From an uncultured Oscillospiraceae bacterium (GTDB taxonomy: Bacteria > Bacillota > Clostridia > Oscillospirales > Acutalibacteraceae): a DNA stretch of 8,864 nucleotides. Shown here piece after piece: positions 5,728-8,864 of this stretch; the stretch's first letter is position 1, and each line of letters opens with the position of its first letter. The notes beneath the pieces are model-generated. The model made no database searches. It had not been told where the DNA came from and saw only the letters and a program-made list of their open reading frames with translations. The stretch lies in NCBI GenBank assembly GCA_905198295.1, contig CAJKBW010000110.1, positions 1 to 8,864 of the forward strand, read 5' to 3'. Both the position numbers and the translations under genes were made by a program.

Positions 5728-7254
5728 TCAGCACAGCGGTACGAGCAGCATTGCGTCGCTGCTGAGTACATCCGCCGCGAGACCGTTTTCTTCCATAACC
5801 GCTTCCATCGAGGTATGGCAGCTTTTCGCAATCTCCCAAAGGGATTCGCCGCCGTTCGCGTAATAGATTTTCAGCGCCGCCTTTTCCTCCGGGAAACCGG
5901 CCGCTTCGTCCGCCGACATGGCGGTCACTGCGCTGCAGGACTGGGTGCGATAGCACGCACGGGTCACTGCAAGTTCGATGCGCAGCTCCACCTTGTCGGT
6001 ACCGGCCGCGGTATACTCCACCCGTGTTACCACAAGATGGGCATCCATACGGGAGCAGTCCTCGTCGAATTCCAGTGAGAAGGTACCCGGCCGCTCATAG
6101 TAGCTCACCACACCAGCGGTGTCTCTGGCCAGCATCGCAATGGTCATTTTGCCGTCGACCACCGCCTTGCTGTCGCCGCAGCGGCATTCGGTCGGCGCCG
6201 CGTCGCACCAGATATCGATGATCTCGGCCACTCCCTCAGGCGGCAGCTCCATTTCCTCCTTGACCACGCTCTCCCCGCGGCGGATGCCGATCAGGTTTTC
6301 GGTGTCGAGGTGGGTGGTTTCCAGCTTGAGCGGGCAGCGCACCGAATACATATCGGTCACCACATCGCAGGAGGCGGAGCGGGTACACTGGAGCTGGGCG
6401 AGGATCTTGACGCTCACCGACAGCAGGGTGCTTTCCCCGTTCTGGTTGACGGTGATATGAATATCGCTGGAAATAACGTCGAGCTGCACATCGCACGCCC
6501 AGTCCTCGTTCATACCATCCACATCCACGATCTGGCTGAAGGGAATGGTGTGCTCCGCTTTGTCCATCGTCCCCGCCGCGATGTCGGAAACATACAGGTT
6601 CTTCAGCAGCAGCTCACCCTTGACAATCGCCTTGTTGGCCAGCAACCGGCACTCGGTCAGGCAGGGAATCGCTTCCGCACGGATGAGCGCCTCAGCCGGC
6701 GGCTTGCCTGCTCCCAGCTCCAGCACCTCGCTGACCGTAAACGGCTTTTCGGCGCTGACCGCCGGGACTGAGTAGGCAACCGGCATCCGGCGGGCATACA
6801 GCCCCTCTCCGCCGACCGAGGTAATGACGTTGCACTGTCCTTCCGCGATGATCTTCAGCTTTACCGTAAAGGCACCGTGCAGATCGAGACGCCGCGGACT
6901 GGTCGCGCGGCAGTTGATGTAGTCGGTCTTGGCCGTCAGCCGAATCTCCGCGCCGACGCCTGCGCCGCGCACCGCAAAGGAGCTGGTGAACGGCTGGCTG
7001 AATTCGCAGCAGCGCACGCACTTGCGTCCCTCATCGAGATACATCACCCGGATCATCGCCTGCCCCTCGGCGGTCAGGCGATCCCCGCTCATCTGCTTGG
7101 ACTGGATGACCGGACGCATCGTGCACTTGAGGACCGCCGCAATGTCGGGACAATAGTCCGGCAAAACGAAGTCGCAGTCCACCGGCTGCTCGTCAAAGTC
7201 ATCAAACAAGATTTCCGGTACGGCGACCGCCTTGCTGATCTCCTGAAAATCCAT
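5728..7254 (-). CDS. SipL-like spore morphogenesis protein (DUF3794/SPOCS plus LysM)
   Basis: This gene encodes 508 residues from the ATG at 7254, supported by AAGGAGAGG just upstream; the frame is open much further upstream only because it runs antisense to the aldo/keto reductase. The N-terminus has the conserved LPDYCPDI motif (residues 31-38) of DUF3794 proteins, followed by further SPOCS-type repeats through the middle. The last 48 or so residues (461-508) are a LysM module (GGESLWEIAK). This order and length match SipL of Clostridioides difficile, which binds SpoIVA through its LysM domain and helps build the coat on the forespore surface. There is no signal peptide, as expected for a mother-cell cytoplasmic protein. 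Clostridia can have several DUF3794 paralogues, so I call it SipL-like. I could not find a convincing sigma-E promoter upstream. Confidence 0.88.
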   Translation of the reverse strand: MDFQEISKAVAVPEILFDDFDEQPVDCDFVLPDYCPDIAAVLKCTMRPVIQSKQMSGDRLTAEGQAMIRVMYLDEGRKCVRCCEFSQPFTSSFAVRGAGVGAEIRLTAKTDYINCRATSPRRLDLHGAFTVKLKIIAEGQCNVITSVGGEGLYARRMPVAYSVPAVSAEKPFTVSEVLELGAGKPPAEALIRAEAIPCLTECRLLANKAIVKGELLLKNLYVSDIAAGTMDKAEHTIPFSQIVDVDGMNEDWACDVQLDVISSDIHITVNQNGESTLLSVSVKILAQLQCTRSASCDVVTDMYSVRCPLKLETTHLDTENLIGIRRGESVVKEEMELPPEGVAEIIDIWCDAAPTECRCGDSKAVVDGKMTIAMLARDTAGVVSYYERPGTFSLEFDEDCSRMDAHLVVTRVEYTAAGTDKVELRIELAVTRACYRTQSCSAVTAMSADEAAGFPEEKAALKIYYANGGESLWEIAKSCHTSMEAVMEENGLAADVLSSDAMLLVPLC

Positions 7255-7347
7255 GAAAACACCTCTCCTTTGTCGTGACTGTGCGTATTTTTCTATGATC
7301 AATATATTCGACCTGTCCGCCAAGTATAACCACCCGGATAAATTTTG

Positions 7348-7377
7348 CTGACGCCGTCGGCACAAACGTGCTATAAT
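7348..7377 (+). promoter_or_regulatory. Extended -10 promoter for the aldo/keto reductase gene
   Basis: CTGACG (7348-7353), 18 bases and a consensus TATAAT (7372-7377) preceded by TGC, so an extended -10. Transcription should begin near 7384, about 36 bases before the ATG. Confidence 0.7.
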
Positions 7378-7419
7378 GCAGGAAAACACTCCCATATCCC
7401 CCAAAAAGGAGATGGTCCT

Positions 7420-8391
7420 ATGCAAACTATCCGGCTTAAGGGGAACGAGACTCCCGTCTTCCTGTCCAAAATCATCCTGGGAACCGGCGCTTTTGGCACC
7501 TCGATTCCCGCCGAAGAGGCGTTCCGCATGCTCGACCGGTATCTGGAACTGGGCGGCAGCACGCTGGATACAGCCCGTGTATACGGCACCTGGGGTCCCA
7601 CCGGCCGTGCGGTCAGCGAGGAGACAATCGGCGCATGGCTGCGCAGCCGCGGCAGCCGCAGCCGTGTCACCCTCGTCACCAAAGGCGGCCATCCGCCGCT
7701 GAGCGATATGCACCGCTCCCGCCTGAGCGAAACGGAAATCCGGACCGACATCGAGGAAAGCCTGCGCACCCTCGGCACCGACTGGGTGGAGCTTTTCCTG
7801 CTGCACCGGGACGAGGTCAGCCGCCCGGCGGAAGAAATCGTCGATACCCTCGACCGGCTGGTTAAGGAAGGCAAGGCTCTGGCTGTGGGTGTCTCCAACT
7901 GGACGGCTGAACGCATTGAAGAAGCCAACCGCTATGCGCGCCGCGCAGGCAAAACGCCGCTTGCCGTTTCCCAAATCCAGTGGAGCTTCGCCCGCACCAC
8001 TCCGCAGCGTCTGGGCGATACCACACTGGTATGCATGAACGACGAAGAATATGCCCGGTACCGTAGGATGAGGCTGCCGGTCATGGCGTATTCCTCCCAA
8101 GCCGGCGGCCTGTTCACCAAGTGGCTGCGCGGCGGCGAACAGGCGCTGAGCGAGGGGATGCGGCACAGCTATATGGACGATGAAAACCGTCGGCGGCTGG
8201 AACGGCTCACATGCTTCTGCCGGGAAACCGGCTGCCCGCCCAGCGCAGCAGTGCTTGCGTATATCACCCACAATCCCCTGCCCGGCGCCGCCCTGATCGG
8301 TTGTTCCCGGCTGGAACAGCTTGAAGATTCCCTGACCGGCTGCGACCGCCGTTTTACACCGGACGAGCTGGCCATTCTGCTGGCGGAATAA
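7420..8391 (+). CDS. Aldo/keto reductase
   Basis: This gene encodes 323 residues, starting at the ATG at 7420, which has AAGGAG eight bases upstream; an in-frame ATG at 7345 lies ahead of the promoter and is rejected. It is an NAD(P)H-dependent (beta/alpha)8-barrel oxidoreductase of normal length. The catalytic tetrad is visible as Asp50 and Tyr55 (LDTARVYG), Lys88 (VTKGG) and His129 (LLHRD). Further family features are GVSNW near the middle and, near the C-terminus, GAALIGCSRLEQLED, which fits the cofactor-binding part of the family. Cytoplasmic; the substrate cannot be told from the sequence, although the sequence resembles the sugar/unknown-substrate AKR group found widely in Firmicutes. 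It is divergent from the SipL-like gene and appears to be transcribed alone. No terminator is evident after the stop. Confidence 0.93.
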   Translation: MQTIRLKGNETPVFLSKIILGTGAFGTSIPAEEAFRMLDRYLELGGSTLDTARVYGTWGPTGRAVSEETIGAWLRSRGSRSRVTLVTKGGHPPLSDMHRSRLSETEIRTDIEESLRTLGTDWVELFLLHRDEVSRPAEEIVDTLDRLVKEGKALAVGVSNWTAERIEEANRYARRAGKTPLAVSQIQWSFARTTPQRLGDTTLVCMNDEEYARYRRMRLPVMAYSSQAGGLFTKWLRGGEQALSEGMRHSYMDDENRRRLERLTCFCRETGCPPSAAVLAYITHNPLPGAALIGCSRLEQLEDSLTGCDRRFTPDELAILLAE

Positions 8392-8864
8392 AGTGACGAA
8401 ACAGCTGCCCGGTTTACCATGAATTTAATCGGATGTGAGAACGGGCAAAGCGTTTCAAAAGGTGGATACCGCCAGTGTGCATCGGGGTGTTGCTGGTGGT
8501 GGCGGGGTGGGACTTTCCCCCTGGAACCACCCCTTTAATCCCCGGCATATGACGAGGCGGAAAGCGCCGCCGTGCGCAATGGCAGCACCGGGGATAAGAC
8601 CATCCTAACCGGGGAGAGTCTGGAGGCGCTGCTGGAAAACACGCGGGCAAACCGCCTTTCCACAAGCGTCCCTCCCTTCAGTCACGGGTGAATGGCGCTC
8701 TGTACGGCAGCGGTAAGCGGCTGTAATACCATCACGGTGCTCGCGGCCCCCATCGAATACGAAATACCTGTGAGTCCGGTCTGGACACGGATTTCCTGTC
8801 CGGCCTGTTCACCCAAGATCAAACCGTAACCTCATAAGCCGCACCACCGCCGGAACGGCCAAAA
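8392..8864 (+). other. No intact gene; coding-like fragments in shifting frames, possible gene remnant
   Basis: No complete gene is visible in the 473 bases after the reductase. The plus strand has protein-like fragments in different frames: a basic stretch plus a membrane-helix-like segment (8439-8549, containing RWIPPV and CIGVLLVVAGWDF), then about 50 codons (8539-8688, containing EALLENTRANRLS), then a short fragment near 8780-8834 (DTDFLSGLFTQ). Stops separate them. Together they could be a decayed single-pass membrane or exported protein gene, but I do not recognise the family. The minus strand shows nothing better. Confidence 0.3.

Noticed and set aside
5494..6078. Plus-strand open frame of 194 codons
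   Set aside because: It spans a promoter, a terminator hairpin and the antisense of the SipL-like gene, with no family signature.
7255..7340. Sigma-E promoter for the SipL-like gene
   Set aside because: A TCATA-like element is present on the minus strand, but no matching -10 lies at the required spacing, so I cannot support a call.
7255..8271. Upstream extension of the SipL-like frame, giving an 847-residue protein
   Set aside because: The extra part lies antisense to the aldo/keto reductase, which has a full catalytic tetrad. The start at 7254 has a strong RBS and the expected SipL N-terminus.
8504..8533. Hairpin (ggggtgg and ccacccc) after the reductase gene as a terminator
   Set aside because: The stem is 7 bp with a 16-base loop and no following T-run, and it lies over 110 bp from the stop codon.

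Overview
The window looks like chromosomal DNA of a spore-forming, Gram-positive anaerobe of the class Clostridia, probably close to Oscillospiraceae. The evidence is a SipL-type spore morphogenesis protein (DUF3794/SPOCS plus LysM), strong AGGAGG-type ribosome binding sites, a clostridial lipoprotein signal, and a surface protein built from DNRLRE, ricin-lectin and Ig-like modules. Most genes are GC-rich (about 55-60% by hand count of sample lines). A few segments are clearly AT-rich and look acquired.

Layout. Positions 1-3979 hold a minus-strand, operon-like block. It begins at 3979 with a secreted modular protein of about 951 residues, interrupted by a -1 frameshift at a run of five G (minus strand). 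Three small membrane proteins follow, each with a zinc-ribbon-like CxxC...CxxC head. The first overlaps the big gene's stop codon by 8 bp, the second is AT-rich and distinct, and the third is a near-identical duplicate of the first one's head with a different membrane tail. A promoter with two inverted repeats precedes the block, and a perfect 17-bp hairpin terminator (4112-4153) separates it from the next gene. Positions 4199-4969 (minus) encode a CAP/SCP-domain lipoprotein with its own promoter. Positions 5089-5474 (minus) encode a SnoaL/DUF4440-like protein that also carries a -1 frameshift. A terminator at about 5672-5707 ends the SipL-like gene (5728-7254, minus). A divergent aldo/keto reductase gene (7420-8391, plus) has a good extended -10 promoter. 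From 8392 to the end there is no intact gene, only short coding-like fragments in shifting frames.

How the genes may work together. The block at 34-3979 has the architecture of a polymorphic-toxin/immunity locus: a signal peptide, a WapA-like N-terminal region, binding modules, a C-terminal domain of lower GC content with hydrophobic helices and no recognised fold, then a translationally coupled small membrane gene with a duplicated copy further on. Nothing in the sequence proves toxicity. The toxin/immunity reading is inference from architecture, and it is the most interesting hypothesis here. The other genes look like ordinary, independently transcribed chromosomal genes. Both frameshifts can be repaired by adding one base, so assembly errors must be excluded before either gene is called dead.
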